Assembly (NCBI RefSeq): GCF_014873875.1
Contig: NZ_JADBEM010000001.1
Location: 5,704,001-5,768,000, forward strand
Reading direction: 5' to 3'
Length of the DNA stretch: 64,000 nucleotides
Source of the DNA: Actinopolymorpha pittospori
GTDB taxonomy: Bacteria > Actinomycetota > Actinomycetes > Propionibacteriales > Actinopolymorphaceae
This document shows, in pieces, positions 63,847 to 64,000 of the stretch (positions are counted from its first letter, which is position 1; each line of letters opens with the position of its first letter). A program made the position numbers and the translations under genes. The notes below the pieces were generated by a model. The model saw only the letters and a list, made by a program, of their open reading frames with translations, searched no databases and was not told the DNA's origin.

Positions 63847-64000
63847 ATGTCCAGTGACCTGATCTGGGGTACCTACCCCGGACCCGACCCGTCGAAGGTC
63901 GACGACCGCGCGTCCACGGTTGCCCAGCTGATCCTCGACCGGTTCGCCGCGACTCCGGAGGAGGAGGCGTTCCGCCGCCCCGTCGACGGTGGCTGGGCGT
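63847..64000 (+). CDS. AMP-binding long-chain acyl-CoA ligase, N-terminal part
   Basis: Only 51 codons are in the window. The translation (MSSDLIWGTYPGPDPSKVDD, then STVAQLILDRFAATPEEEAFRRPVDGGWA) matches the N-terminus of actinobacterial FadD15-like long-chain fatty-acid CoA ligases, in which a fatty acid is activated through acyl-AMP. A GGTGGAGG ribosome site lies just before the ATG. The gene continues beyond the right edge. Confidence 0.7.
   Translation, partial: MSSDLIWGTYPGPDPSKVDDRASTVAQLILDRFAATPEEEAFRRPVDGGWA

Overview
The window is GC-rich DNA from an actinomycete. The evidence is codon bias, many GTG starts, a DsbA-like protein of the mycothiol-dependent nitroreductase (Rv2466c) type, an Eis-type acetyltransferase, an actinobacterial HelD, and the actinobacterial gene order leuS - degV - comEA - comEC - holA - rpsT - lepA. 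A relative of Propionibacteriales such as Actinopolymorpha or Kribbella would fit, but that placement is inference. The window looks like chromosome. I saw no phage, insertion sequence, tRNA, rRNA or CRISPR array.

Layout. 0-7 kb: an MscS channel and a carbohydrate ABC uptake operon (two permeases and two nearly duplicate Tat-lipoprotein binding proteins, no ATPase). 7.9-13.3 kb: a small membrane protein with a DUF5130-like partner, a nucleotidyltransferase, aminopeptidase N and a DsbA-like protein. 13.4-23.2 kb: a secreted M36 metallopeptidase, then a sugar locus (MFS - GH20 hexosaminidase - MFS) divergent from a ROK regulator that may start at ATT, then rpiB. 23.2-32.2 kb: Eis-like acetyltransferase, HelD, three Gfo/Idh/MocA oxidoreductases, a TrmH-type RNA methyltransferase and a SAM methyltransferase. 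32.2-40.3 kb: an ABC exporter divergent from a MarR regulator, a SNF2/SWIM pair and a protein of unknown function. 40.3-45.8 kb: two leucyl-tRNA synthetase genes in tandem. 45.9-64 kb: housekeeping genes (degV, comEA, comEC, holA, rpsT, lepA), a four-gene ABC system, three APH-fold kinases, a beta-propeller protein and the start of an acyl-CoA ligase.

The most notable content is the leucyl-tRNA synthetase pair. LeuS1 (835 aa) is a complete enzyme with the CP1 editing domain. LeuS2 (767 aa) has the sequence style of the normal actinobacterial enzyme and sits next to the genes that usually flank actinobacterial leuS, but its CP1 editing domain is replaced by a linker of about 20 residues. Each gene has its own leader with matching layout: a -10 box six bases before an ATG, a 11-12 residue peptide containing Val-Ala-Leu-Leu-Leu-Thr, a stem that pairs the end of the peptide gene with a downstream segment, a small covarying hairpin, and a terminator-like hairpin with a T-rich tail. 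This looks like leucine-responsive transcription attenuation applied separately to an editing and a non-editing LeuRS.

A second theme is leaderless transcription. At least seven starts have a TANNNT -10 box exactly six bases before ATG or GTG, and several others have a close variant. By contrast, the carbohydrate ABC operon, hexosaminidase, MFS and M36 genes have clear Shine-Dalgarno sequences.
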